The translations under genes were made by a program, and so were the position numbers. Below the pieces are notes generated by a model. It saw nothing but the letters and a program-made list of their open reading frames with translations, was not told where the DNA came from and did not search any database. This document shows, in pieces, positions 1-11,476 of a DNA stretch of 64,000 nt. The DNA is from Camarhynchus parvulus (lineage: Eukaryota > Chordata > Aves > Passeriformes > Thraupidae): assembly GCF_901933205.1 (NCBI RefSeq), contig NC_044581.1:10861501-10925500 (forward strand), written 5' to 3'. Each line of letters begins with the position of its first letter. Within the stretch, counting starts at the first letter, position 1.

Positions 1-2311
1 GAGAGAGAGGGGGATGGTTTTGAATGTTTTTATTCCCTTTCCATAAAATGAGAAGAGAGTATTGGGTAGTTTTGGGAAGCTGATGGTTTTAGTAGTTACA
101 GCACTGGAAGATGCCATAATGGTGGGTGCCTTGGGGTAGACACTGAGCCCTGGGTAGGTGTGAATGCCTAAACTGCCTAGAGATTCCACTTAATAATATC
201 AGAACTTGGCTCTCCTTTGTCTGCTGCAGACATAGTGAGAAGAAGGATGGACAGTCAAATGTAAATTTGCTGTTACATGGTTATTGTTTTTAATACTGAT
301 TTTAATAATTTCTTTGATTAGCGATGGGTGGTAAATTGCAAGGTGAAGGTACTAGAGAGCATAAGCAGTTATAGATACATTTCCTTTAGAGCTAGGGTTT
401 TCCACTTTCATGCTGCATAGGAGTCCATGTGATTAGAAATAAACTTCTAAAACACCCTGGAAGGCTGCTTAAATGGCCCTTTTCTGGGGAGCTTGTACTC
501 TGAGGTTCTGAGTGCTCCACTATAAACAGTATTTTAGCAGGGGTGTGAGACTGGAGGCAGTTTAACAATAAATTTAGGATGATACCATATGATTTGTAAC
601 TGGCAAAGCAACTCGATAAAAGTCATCTGTGCAAGACAACCTGGAAGTTATTCCTTAGCTTAACTAAGGCTCAAATAATGTTTTATTTGCTCTTAATAGC
701 ATGTAAGTAGGCAAAGCTGGAAGTGTACTGAGATACACAGCTGCTTTCTGAAGGGTGGATCTGGTGACTGAGCTGCATGTAACATCAGTTCCCAAGCTGC
801 CAGAGAAGTTCCCTGTTTTGCTGGGAGTGGGTCAGGCTGGTTTTTACCTGCATGAGTTGTTCTTTGTCCTGCTGACTCCTTTTCTCCTATCTCTGGTTCT
901 GGGATAATGCAGCTTGTATTGCCTTGTTGTAAAAACACTCCAGCCCAAAACAAACAATCTGATCCCACCCCAATCCCATAATCACTGCAGATTCCAGCTA
1001 ATTGTCTTCCAACCTGTACCTCAGCTTCCAGCACTTTTCCCTCTTGTTGGAGCTGGAGCTCAGGTGCTCTTTGTGCGTCAGTTCCTCCACCCTCCGGTCA
1101 CGCCAGAGTTTCCCGAGGAAATGTCTCCTGCCTTCCTGGCCCAGTGTCTTCCTGTCTTACTTAGTCTGGCTGCTTGGATGGAAAAGGCCTGTGGCACAGC
1201 CCTCTGGCATGACTCTGCTTTCCAGACAAGAGATGGGGAAAAGTGAAAACATCTTCTCCCTGCTCTCACAGGGCAGTAGCTGTGCTTTGACTTTCTCTCT
1301 TCAGCAGCTCAGAATGATGTGGAACTCTGGCTGCTGAAGAGGAAAAAATACCTGGAGGAACCTATTGTATATTGGAATGTTTGAGATGATTTTGGGTGGA
1401 GAAATTAATTGTTTTTCATCACTTTTCTGGAAGGTGCTTGCATTTTTTTAATGGTTAGCTGCTGCATAGCCTAGAAGGCTATGATTTGATATTGATGTTT
1501 CTTTTAAATATTTAAAATTCCTAGACTTTCTTTGGATAAATTGTCTGGGTGTGGTTTTTTTTGTTTGTGGAACAAGGAATAGCAAGACTTAAAAAAAAAG
1601 ACAGAAAGAGAGGAAAGCAAGGACATACACAGTAGATGACACTGAAACTCCAAATACTGCTGAAGTCCTTGTTATTGGGCTGCTGATTTGAAGAGCACTA
1701 AGCCTTAGTGCTAATAATGAAACCATTAAATAAGCCACAGAGAAACTTCTGTGTTCTGTGGCTTTGTCTATTCCTGGTGGTGTTCCAATGCAGATGAAAA
1801 CAAAATGACACATACATGATGCAAACTCAATGAAAGGATCATCTCTTCCCTGGGAATGACAGAGAATTTCTCTAACTGGGACACTTCAGAAATGTGCAAA
1901 GTCAAGAATATCTGTAAGGGACAGTTCTTAGCAGGGTCATGGTTCTGTCTGATGCTGGAAATGGGAAGGTGATAACTTTAATATTTGCCAGTGTAGAAAG
2001 TCTTCCTAAACTGTGCTGAGCCAAGAGATGACCCTTTTTTTTCTTCTCATTGGCAAGATGAATATGGAATGCAGAATGTAGAGTCTTTTTCTAGCAGAAA
2101 GGAGGCAGAGATTCAGGCGCAAAAATAGACACATTATTCTTCTGGAGCATATCATAGAGCTTTGGCATTTTTAACTCTTGTTGGTCTTACGTACATAAAG
2201 TTTTGTTCTGAAGTTACAGAACCATAATGACTGCAGAATTAGATCTGAATCCTATTTATATATTGAGTCCTGTTTGTCTGTTAAATGCCTGTTTGTTCTG
2301 TGTCCTTTTAG
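1..2311. other. AKTIP 5' flank or first intron, no gene seen
   Basis: AT-rich non-coding sequence. Open frames up to about 110 codons occur but show no family signature, codon bias or splice logic. A short GA-rich run opens the window at 1-13. Most likely intron 1 of AKTIP. Confidence 0.5.
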
Positions 2312-2385
2312 GGTACAAATCCAAAGGGCCTGAGGACACTCCGAAGACACTGGGAAGTTGCAGCCCCTTATTTGGCATACACGTT
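2312..2385 (+). other. AKTIP: AKTIP 5' UTR part of the first coding exon
   Basis: A pyrimidine tract ending in AG at 2310-2311 precedes this exon, so the start codon sits in an internal exon and at least one non-coding exon lies further upstream. No CpG-rich promoter appears in 1-2311, which places the transcription start before the window. The acceptor is read directly; the missing upstream exon is inferred. Confidence 0.7.
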
Positions 2386-2427
2386 ATGAACCCTTTCTGG
2401 AGCATGTCTACAGGTTCTGTGCGCAAG
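2386..2427 (+). CDS. AKTIP: AKTIP first coding exon (residues 1-14)
   Basis: Encodes [14 protein letters not shown] and ends in AAG followed by a GTGTGT donor. The start matches the family N-terminus. The junction is phase 0. Confidence 0.93.
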
Positions 2428-5400
2428 GTGTGTAATGAATGGATGCCAGGAAGTGTTGTCATGCTTGGGAGGGGTGGTAGCAGTGCTGGGAAAAAACATC
2501 AGGTGATCTGCACATGGTGTTTTATTGTGCATTTATCCCGAGGGTTGTGATCACCTTCAGTAAAAGTGTAAACTAGCTTTGAGCTGTGTTAACTGGAATG
2601 TTCCTGTGTGTAGAGTCTACTTCAGAATTTGTTGACTTTTTTTATCTGAAGCATCTTTAAGTAGGAAATGTGAAACAAATTCACATGGTGGAAACACTTT
2701 TTTCTTAAGACATTTTAGTGTCTTATGTAGAGCTTAGCCAGAGTATGTGCAATGAGCTTTGACAAAACTATGCCTCTATAGTGCTCGTGCTGCTTGAGGT
2801 TGTAGCAGTAATAAAAGCGTGGGAGTTCTAGGGTTAATCACTTCCCAGGTGTTCAGTACTAGAGCAAATTATGTAACATTGATCATGAGTCCAGGTCTTG
2901 GGCCCTTCAAAACACCGCAGCTTAAATCCTGCTTCAGTCACCACACGTAGCCTAAGCACAAGTCTGTAGCCTGCACATTTGTCCTGGCAATCCGTAGAAT
3001 GATTTTGAAGTCTGTGAGTAGTACAGTGTTTGTTTGCAGTGGTTTGTTCTTTTCTTCTGAGGAAAGACAGCAATGGCATAAAAAGGTTCCTATAGTAAAA
3101 CTACTTAAACTTGGTGCAACTGTCAAGGGGTAATTCTTTCACTGTAGGAGTGAGTTATAGGATCAGTTCCAAGTGGAATGTTGATGTCTTAAGTACAGGC
3201 AGGAAATGAAATGCATAAAACCTTGTTTTTTCATCTCAGTTTTACTACACTGCTTTAAAGAGTCTTTGAAGTCTGCAGTGTAAGGATGCTTGTCAGGAGA
3301 AATGATTTATCTTGATGCACTGTGTGCTAGAAATAGATTGACTTGTAAGCTGATGTTATATACTGTCTGGTTTCAGGTTCTAAATAAATGTAAGCCTCCT
3401 TAAGCATTTGACCTAATCTGCAGATTTCCTATCCAGCATTGAGTACTTTTGTACTTGTAGGTTGTGTTCAGTTGAACAAAAGTCTATGTAAAAATACAAT
3501 GCAAAGGGACACCCCTCCATGCCCTTCCTCAAGCAATAGATCACCAAAACCCAAAATATGTTTCATTGGCCTAACTTGTAATTACCATAATTTGGTTTAA
3601 ACCTGTGTTAAAATATGTTCATGTGTTAAATGTGTCTGAAATATGGCTGTGATCTCATGGTTCTCCTTTGGTTTGACAGAGATCTGACACTGAAGAGAAA
3701 ACACTGAGTGGAGAGCTTCGAACCAGTCCCCTGCGAGGATCTGCAAAGAAACAGTTGCCTTCCATCCCAAAGAATGCTGTGCCAATAACCAAGCCTGCTT
3801 CACCTGCCACCTCCTCCCAGTCCACCAATGGAACACATGCTTCCTATGGGCCTTTTTATTTGGAGTACTCACTACTTGCAGAATTGTAGGTTTTCACTTT
3901 TTTCATCTTTTTTCGGTCACTGGGCTTATGCTTCAGTGGGGAAAAAACCCTGCTGGGGCCTAATTCTTGCATGGTGTCTGTCATAGTCCTTCAAGGCAGG
4001 AAAACATTGTGTGCAGAGTTCTTTTTCTGGAGTAGCAGCCTTGATCTCTTCAGACAGAAAGGGAGAAGAAAAATGAGATTTTAAGGGGTGCATTTAAGAT
4101 GTCATTCTCTCAAATTATTACATTTCTTAATCTTGACATAAGGACATCGTGAGTTTAGTTATTCTAATGGCTTTTTGGTCAGAAATACCAAGTATTTGAA
4201 AAAGTATTTAAATAGAAGCAAGCAGATGTCAGGTGGGAAGATGCTTATGAATATATGGTGCTATCTAATGGAGTTAGGATGTGGGGCCTTCCTTCAGTTG
4301 TCACATGAAACACTTGAACACTGCCTGATCCACTTGATCAAGTGGATGTTGGGAAGTCTGTATTCATTTCTGTGATATTTAATGTGAAACTTGTGAGGGA
4401 GGAGTTGCATTTTACCCATCTATTGATTTGTAGGCTGCTGTGGGAGCATAACAATCTATCTTGGGAACCTTCTAGTTATATAACTGGTTAGTGCTACAGA
4501 GCTGAAGGGACTTCCTCTGTAATAGACATACTGGATTCCCAAGTATGTGGTGCCTTTTGGAATGAAATCCCTGGAGTCCTTATGCAACACTGAGTCTCAG
4601 TTCTTGTATTTAACTGTTAAATTGAAAGGGAGAACTCTCAAAACATTTATTTCTTTTTCAAGGAATTGACATTGCCTTTTAATTCAAGAAAGATATTTTT
4701 CTTCTGAGTAAGTTATATTGGTACTATAATGCAAATTCATTATTGGGGAACTAATAACAAATACTAGGGAAATGGTAAGCAGAGAACTGTGTTAATGTTT
4801 TGCTTTAAGATTGTTGTTTATTTGTGCAAGTATGTAGAGTTCAGTTTAATGAACTCATACGCCAAGTAACTGGAAAACCTGTGAAGTTAATTTGGTTTTT
4901 GGCTTGTTTTGGCCATTGTCAGTGTAATCTTAGCTTGATCTGCAGCATAGTGTCATCTAAAACTGAAAAAAAAACTTGTTTAAAATTGAGGTTGGAGTTT
5001 GATCGCATTTCAGCAGCACCTACAATTGACTGTGAATCTGTGTTCAAAATTACTTAATTGAATTTCTTTTTTCTTCCTTACTTTGAGACTGGGGATTCAG
5101 TAGAAAATTGTACATTTCTGTACTGACATATGTTAAATGCATGTACTGAGGGAAGAATTTTTGTGCTTCTCTACTTAGTTTTATCTGGAGGAATAGTGTT
5201 CTCTGCTAGTAAGTCTTCAGGTGGAGTGGTGTGAAAAGCAGGAGGGAAGAGTGTGATTTGACTATATTTGTCACCTCCTTCTGTGAGCCACTTTGGGAAT
5301 TGGGAGTGGAAGGAAGCCCTGTTGGGCTGTGGGTGGTACATGCTGGGTTTGCTGTGTCAGTGTGGCTGTGGAGCTCTGAGTGCTCACTCTGATTGCAGCA

Positions 5401-8400
5401 CCTTGGTGGTGAAGCAGAAGTTGCCAGGTGTCTACGTGCAGCCCTCGTACCGATCGGCTTTAAGTAAGTTTAAACTTAATTTTTAAACTGTTCTATATAT
5501 GTACATTTGTTAATTCTTTCACTCAAGCAAACTTTCTTGCTTCCAGTGTGGTTTGGTGTGATATTCATAAGGCATGGGCTCTACCAGGATGGTGTGTTCA
5601 AGTTCACTGTCTATATTCCTGATAATTACCCAGATGGAGACTGCCCGGTAAGTGGTTGTGTCTTGGGTTTTTCTTCTTTTCTGGTGGTGTAAGTATAGCT
5701 TTTTGTTAAAGCTGATACACCGATTAGCTTCCCTTTTCCTTGAACTCATTTTGTTCACTTGACTGGGCTCATTTGCCATGTCTTGTACGCATTTGCAAAC
5801 CACTGTGGAGGAATTGCATTACTCTGATTACTGAGACTGGTGTGGAGTGAACTTCCTGAGGTCAGATGTATTAAGGTGTTAAGTAATCAACCAGTTCTTT
5901 CCCTCCACTCTTGATTTGCTACTTCCTCAGCAGGAACTTGAAACTGAAGCCTTTAAAGAGGTATCAGAGTTCTGAGTAGTGATATAATGGAATGTAAAAT
6001 CCAGACACCTGTGCTGTGCTTGCTATAATACTGCAGAATTTCTTGATTGTCTCTTCTACATTACATTGAAACAAGGAACTAAAATTTGAGGAGAACATGG
6101 TGAAATAAATGGAGAAGGAAATAGGTAGTATGGTATTATATTCCATCTCTTTCTCTTTAGTGAAAGGGTTCCAAGTTATTAGAACAATTTTAAAATAAAA
6201 ACAAAAATATACTTTGTGGTTGTCACTCTTCAGAGCAGCTTACCCTCTTGGCCATGCTTCTTTAAGAGGGAGATTTGAGGGCGGGTACACACAACTGCTG
6301 TGTTGGGTAGCTGCCTGCTTGGTGTCAAGTTTTATGTAAAGCTCTCATCTTCAGAATAACAGAACTAGTTGGAAACCTTTCTCTTGAAACTCAGTTTTCT
6401 TTTGGAAGAGCACGTGAACACATTCATGAGCTGTACAGAGCTGAAGACACCAAGGTGTCCCTGCTCAGTTTACTTGAGCGTATAGGATAAAAAAAATATT
6501 GATTGTAGCTCAGGTACGTAAAATGCTTTCAGTCACAAATCGCTAAACCAGAAAAACTCCTTTAATCTGTTCTTATCTGATATTATTACCTGTGTTGGCA
6601 CTAGTGCCTGTGCAGTTAACTGGATTAGTTTCCTGATTTGGTGATAGCATGTGAGAGAGAACAAGACCCTTCATGTTACACAGGTGTGTTGGGTTACAGT
6701 TCCACAGTTGGTAGCAATCACTTGCAGTTGCTTTGTTTTAATACAGTAACAATTAAGTATTTGGAAGCAACATTTGACTGACCTTCACCCAGTGATGTTG
6801 GCATTAGGATTGAAGTTGTCATAATGAATTTTTTTTTTCTAACACAGCGCTTGGTTTTTGACCTGCCTGTCTTCCACCCACTAGTGGACCCTTTATCTGG
6901 TGAACTGGATGTGAAAAGAGCATTTGCAAAATGGAGGTTAGTGCTGACAATTTGATGGATAATTTGAGAAGTTGGTTCCATTCTTCATCATGCTTTGTTC
7001 TTTTCAGGAGAAACCATAATCACATATGGCAAGTGTTAATGTACGCTCGCAGAGTCTTCTACAAGATTGATACAACCAGTCCTCTGAACCCTGAGGCTGC
7101 AGTGCTGTGAGTATCTTCCACGTGTATGGGCATGGCCTCTTTAAGAGGTTTTGGCATTAAAAAAAAATTGGTTTTTTTCAGAAACAAGAGGTTTGTAAAA
7201 TTCTGTCCACTCGTGGTCTCTGCCTCCAGGCTTGGTTGTGTTAGGAACTCAAGTGGGGGTTTGCCAAGTCTGTGCTTCTAGAGCAAACTTGTGGCTCCTT
7301 GCAGTTACTTAACACTACTTACTTCTGTCTTGCAGGTATGAAAAGGATGTTCAGCTGTTCAAAAGTAAAGTGATAGACAGTGTCAAACTATGCAGTAGTC
7401 ATTTATTTGATCAGCCCAAAATAGAGGACCCCTATGCAATCATGTGAGTACTCTGAGCAAATTCACCCTGTCCTAATGTTTTGAGAGCAAGCTTTGGTGT
7501 AGTTGCTGATGGCAACCTTTCTCTGTCAGGCTAACTGGCTTGCTTGTGTTATAGAAAAAAAAATCTCAGAACAATAACCAAACAAACCTCAGAACAAACA
7601 AAAAGCCCTTAAACATCCACCTCCCTCAAGCAGAAATGCCCATGAATTAATATTGCTTTCTGGCTTTCCTGAGCTCAGTTTCCATGACTGTAGCTTTGGT
7701 CAGAGTTGTAAAATCCTTCTAAAGCTTGCATGCATGGGGGATGGAGTAGTCAGCTTCATGATGAATTGTTGAAAAGATCCATGACAATATGAATTTAGTT
7801 TTAACTATATGTTTTAACACCACTTTAATTTACTTAAAATTCAATGAACTAAACAAAGGAAAATCACTGCTTTCTGCTCTCTTTGCTGTAGTTTGCGAAA
7901 ATGCCAAGTAAGAGTAAACTATACTTTTTCCATAGTTTCTCTCCATGGAATCCAGCTATACATGATGAAGCTAGAGAGAAGATGTTGACTCAGAAGGTAC
8001 GTGCAAAGTTCACATTCTCGCTCTAGGAAGGGTTTATTGCCTGATAGAGGAAGAAAGATTCTCTGTCTCTGTGTACTAGAGAGACCTTTTCCCATCCCTC
8101 TTTTGGCTCAGCAGGAATGCTGGAGCTGCTGTGGTCTCCTAACGAAGCAGTTATGTCACTGCTCTAACTTCAGTGTGTTAAGTAATTAGTCACTTAGCCA
8201 GAAAGCTTTGTTAGTACAACTCTTGGCACAGAGCAGATTTTTTTTTTGTTGTTTATGGATGGAAGGGATGAAGAGCTTCACTGGCAGCCTGTTAGCTTGT
8301 CCTGCAGTTGTCATGGCTGTTACCCATTTCTTCATTACCTGACAATCCCCAGCTGCTTTGTTTTCTTCTGTTGAGATTTTTCATTACTGAATCAAAGCTT

Positions 8401-10665
8401 CAGCACTTTCTCCTCCTTGCAAAGTTTCTGAAGCAGCACAAGCACAGTCTCTTGCTCACTTCTCTAATGCTGCAGATTTCTTATGAGACAACATCAGTTC
8501 ACCAAAAGGTGCTGAGAGTTCCTTCCATCACAGAGTGTTCTTTCTGACAGAGCAAGAATGTGTTGGCTCATAGAGCTTTCACCTTATGGGTGATGGGATG
8601 CAAGAGATTCAGACTGTTCATGTGTTTTGTTTTCTTAATTACTGCTTTGCACTTGACAAGGCGCACAGCAATTCTGAGTCTGTACTGAGTGGCCTGACAA
8701 GTCAATCCACTTGTAGTACAAAGGGATTCTGAAACAGTGGCTGCTGTCATAGCTGGACTGGCAAGGAAATGCACTCTGAGTGTTTTGGTTACTGACTTGG
8801 CCTAAAGCTGTGTTAGGGTTTGCTGGGGTTTTGGGTAATGAAAAATTATTTTTTGTCAGTTTGAACTTGCCTTCCACACTTCATGCTTTACCCTCATGTT
8901 CTTGCATGTCTTCTGGTATGAATTAAGTTTTTAAATTGATCTTAATACAACACACTGCCTGAGCTCAGTGTGGCAGTACTCCCAGCTGCCAGAGTCACAT
9001 TAGAGCCTTAGAACACACAGGAAAATATTTTGGCCAGGTTGACTTATTGATGTTCATAGAAAACCTAAGAAATACGTTTCATACTTCTTTTTCTCATCCC
9101 TTTCTCCTTCATTCTTCACCTCCTTCTTATCCTTAAATCAAAGAAAAATAATAGCTCAGAGTACTTGAAATGGAAAGGGTCTGGTGTCTCAGAGACTGAT
9201 AGCCAACAGTGACCTTTCTTTTGTCCTGTTTTCTTTGGTGATGCCTGTTGTTTTCATTTTAGGTGAAAATAAACATCTTCAGTAACTATTGCATGCATGG
9301 TCCTGTGTTGCTCCAGTCAATTGTTGATAGGAATGGCCCAGCTTCTGTGCTGTAGATGTGTCCAAAGTGTCAGTGTAGCTGACAACATTCCTTGTAAAAA
9401 CAAGTTCCCAAGTCTTCCTACAGCCCCGGATGCATGTTTATTATCCCTGAATTCTGTTCCTTGGGTAACAGCTGGGCCATTCAGGAAGGGCAGTGATGTC
9501 CCAGTTCCCTGCTGAGCACTTGGCTTTTCCAAGGTGTGGTTCCTGTGTGCAGCATGGGAGAGGCAGCTGCCACTGCCAGGCTCATGCTGAACTCATCCCT
9601 CTTGTTTGCTGTTGTCCAACGTGTTATGGCAGCTGTGTCACATGTTGTCACCTTTGGCACAAAGCATGGGGAGGGGCAGAAGTGCAGGTTTTCTCTTCCT
9701 GCTCCATTAATTTACTTTGTCAAGTGAAAGACTTTCCATGTTACAACCAAGTCTGCTCATGCAGTTTTCACTTCCTAGAGCTCAGCACACCATTCCAGGT
9801 TTGATGTAGTTGTTGTACACTTCCTGCTATTAGAATAATTCTGCAAGCTCTTCTGCTGCTTTGGCCAGCTAGAGGAGATGTCTAATTTACTGATCTCTAA
9901 CTACTTTGAATCTACAGATGCTCCAAGTTGTATCTTTTTTTCTTCAATTTCAACCTTTTTTTTTTTTGTCTTCTAAATTGCAATAGTGAGTTCAAAATGT
10001 TTGTTGCACTGTTGGGTAATTACTGTTCAAGCATTTAAATGTGACAAATGCTCAGGGAAGGACAGGACCATCCTTGGAAAGCATTAGGAAACTCCCATGT
10101 TTAGCAAAGGCATTAATTGCTACTTTTGGCACATTAATTTGGGTTCCCATCCACTTGTGGGGTGCAGTGTTCCTCCCCAGCATTGCCAGGCAGAACTACA
10201 GGAGCAGTGCTGGGGGAGGTTTGGATTGACATTTCTTTCTGTAGAACCAAGAAATGTGCAGAGGAGCAGTGCAGTGCTGGGGCCTCCAAGCAAAAGGAGT
10301 ATCCTTGAGTCTTTATGGTGGGATAGGGCAGCTGTACCCAAGTCCTTCAAACTCCTCTGTTGTCAGGGTAGTTCTGCAGATGCCACACATGTTCCTAGAA
10401 AGTAAATCAATGGCCATCTTACTGTTCCTCTTTGAGTAGAGGAAATGGTGCAAGTCTCTTTTGTGCTTGTATTTGCTAAAGGTAAAATAGATGGAGGGGG
10501 AGTTGAGAGGGTTTGGGTATGTTACAACTGTAACTTTAGCTTTGTTTTCCCCAGAAGAAGCCGGAAGATCAGCACTGCAAAAGCATGCACGTCTCTGGCC
10601 TGTCCTGGGTGAAGCCTGGCTCGGTCCAGCCCTTCAGCAAAGAAGAGAAGACGATGCCCACTTAG
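2386..10665 (+). CDS. AKTIP: AKTIP (FTS), AKT-interacting protein, complete coding region in 9 exons
   Basis: AKTIP is a ubiquitin-conjugating-enzyme variant (UEV) protein. It belongs to the FTS-Hook-FHIP complex that links cargo to dynein, binds AKT1, and acts in telomere and lamin biology. Joining 2386-2427, 3680-3885, 5399-5463, 5547-5647, 6848-6936, 7008-7106, 7336-7443, 7936-7996 and 10555-10665 gives 293 codons with every junction in frame and GT-AG introns throughout; the human protein has 292. Residues 1-72 are a Ser/Thr/Pro-rich tail; about 75-225 is the UBC-like fold ([25 protein letters not shown]). Where active E2 enzymes have a catalytic cysteine after the HPN-like turn, this sequence reads SGELDVK, so it should be inactive. 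The C-terminus is basic and hydrophilic. The ATG at 2386 gives the family start MNPFWSMS. Orthology is judged from the near-identical recalled human sequence; I am very sure of the identity. Confidence 0.96.
3680..3885 (+). CDS. AKTIP: AKTIP coding exon 2 (residues 15-83)
   Basis: Acceptor TTTGACAG, donor GTAGGT. Encodes the Ser/Thr/Pro-rich linker with [11 protein letters not shown] and [19 protein letters not shown], entering the UEV fold. Ends after two bases of the Phe-83 codon. Confidence 0.95.
4328..4347. repeat. Perfect 20-bp palindrome in an AKTIP intron
   Basis: ATCCACTTGATCAAGTGGAT equals its own reverse complement. It lies in the intron between coding exons 2 and 3. Confidence 0.9.
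5399..5463 (+). CDS. AKTIP: AKTIP coding exon 3 (residues 83-105)
   Basis: Acceptor GATTGCAG, donor GTAAGT. Encodes [21 protein letters not shown] of the UBC-like fold. It starts by completing a Phe codon and ends with the first base of a Met codon. Confidence 0.95.
5547..5647 (+). CDS. AKTIP: AKTIP coding exon 4 (residues 105-138)
   Basis: Acceptor CTTCCAG, donor GTAAGT. Encodes [19 protein letters not shown] and [12 protein letters not shown], the beta-sheet core of the UBC-like fold. Confidence 0.96.
6848..6936 (+). CDS. AKTIP: AKTIP coding exon 5 (residues 139-168)
   Basis: Acceptor AACACAG, donor GTTAGT. Encodes [15 protein letters not shown] and [13 protein letters not shown]. This is the stretch where active E2 enzymes carry the catalytic cysteine; none is present here. 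Confidence 0.95.
7008..7106 (+). CDS. AKTIP: AKTIP coding exon 6 (residues 168-201)
   Basis: Acceptor TTTTCAG, donor GTGAGT. Encodes [19 protein letters not shown] and PLNPEAAVL, helices following the E2-like core. Confidence 0.95.
7336..7443 (+). CDS. AKTIP: AKTIP coding exon 7 (residues 201-237)
   Basis: Acceptor TCTTGCAG, donor GTGAGT. Encodes [18 protein letters not shown] and [12 protein letters not shown]. The last codon is split with the next exon. Confidence 0.95.
7936..7996 (+). CDS. AKTIP: AKTIP coding exon 8 (residues 237-257)
   Basis: Acceptor TTCCATAG, donor GTACGT. Encodes [20 protein letters not shown]. Ends in phase 0 before a 2.6 kb intron. Confidence 0.94.
7997..10554 (+). 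other. AKTIP: AKTIP last intron, no gene seen
   Basis: A 2.56 kb intron bounded by GTACGT and CCCCAG. It holds T-rich runs near 8240 and 9955 and several chance open frames of 60-103 codons. I recognise no repeat family or RNA gene. The other AKTIP introns (2428-3679, 3886-5398, 5648-6847) are likewise plain. Confidence 0.6.
10555..10665 (+). CDS. AKTIP: AKTIP last coding exon (residues 258-293 and stop)
   Basis: Encodes [18 protein letters not shown], then [14 protein letters not shown], and ends TAG at 10663-10665. The acceptor is a tandem CAGAAG, so use of the second AG would start the exon at 10558 and remove one lysine. Confidence 0.93.
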   Translation, partial: KKPEDQHCKSMHVSGLSWVKPGSVQPFSKEEKTMPT

Positions 10666-11476
10666 CTGTCCTGGACACTGGTGCACAAAACACTTTCTGG
10701 GGGTGGAGGGTATGTAACGGAGGGAGAAACAGCGAAGCAGCAGTTTCCTTCTTGACTACGGATTAGTGAAACCCGACTGGTAGCAGTGACTGCAGTAAAC
10801 CTCTTCAATGGATTACTGACTCTTAATGTTTTACATATGCATTAGGTTTTAAAGGCTTGCCTGGAGTTTGGAAGTCTCTCTTGAACACTACAGTACTTCT
10901 ACCTGAAGACTGTCTAGGGTGGGTAATTCCTCAGGGCTCTGAAATGCCTGGAGGTTTTGGGTTGGTTTTTAAGCTTTTATTTTTTCCCTCCAGGAATAGC
11001 AATTTTTTAAGAAGAATCTTAAATCACTGGCGGAAATATTAGTATGGGAAATACGATGCCAGAGTTGAGCTGTGTTCATGTAAACTAATATAGCAGAGTT
11101 AAACACTATATTTAATGGTTTTAAATACTTTTGGTTTCTATTGTAAATATGTTAGGATTTGAAATTGTAAATAGACGGTTAATTGACTCCATTTAGCACT
11201 TTCCAGAAGTAAAGCTGGGGATGATGTATGATGTATTATTGATTTGTAAATGGATATTGTCACTAAAGCGCACATTAGTCTGGCAGGGTGAAAGCAGAAA
11301 TGTCAGGCTTGTTAGAATTTTTAGTACAGAAACACTAAAATCAAAGCTTTTAATGGTTGTCTCTTGAGCTAATAAAATCTTAGAGGGTTTTAGGTTCCCT
11401 AGGTGTCTAGGGGATTTCTTAGGATAGTTGACTGATGTGTGTTAATAGTGACAAAATAAAAAGAAACTGTGCTCTA
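10666..11476 (+). other. AKTIP: AKTIP 3' UTR with two candidate poly(A) signals
   Basis: Non-coding sequence after the stop codon. AATAAA occurs at 11371-11376 and 11455-11460. Both are followed by GT-rich sequence of the kind that supports cleavage, so the mRNA could end near 11395 or near 11475. The exact end is inferred. Confidence 0.6.
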
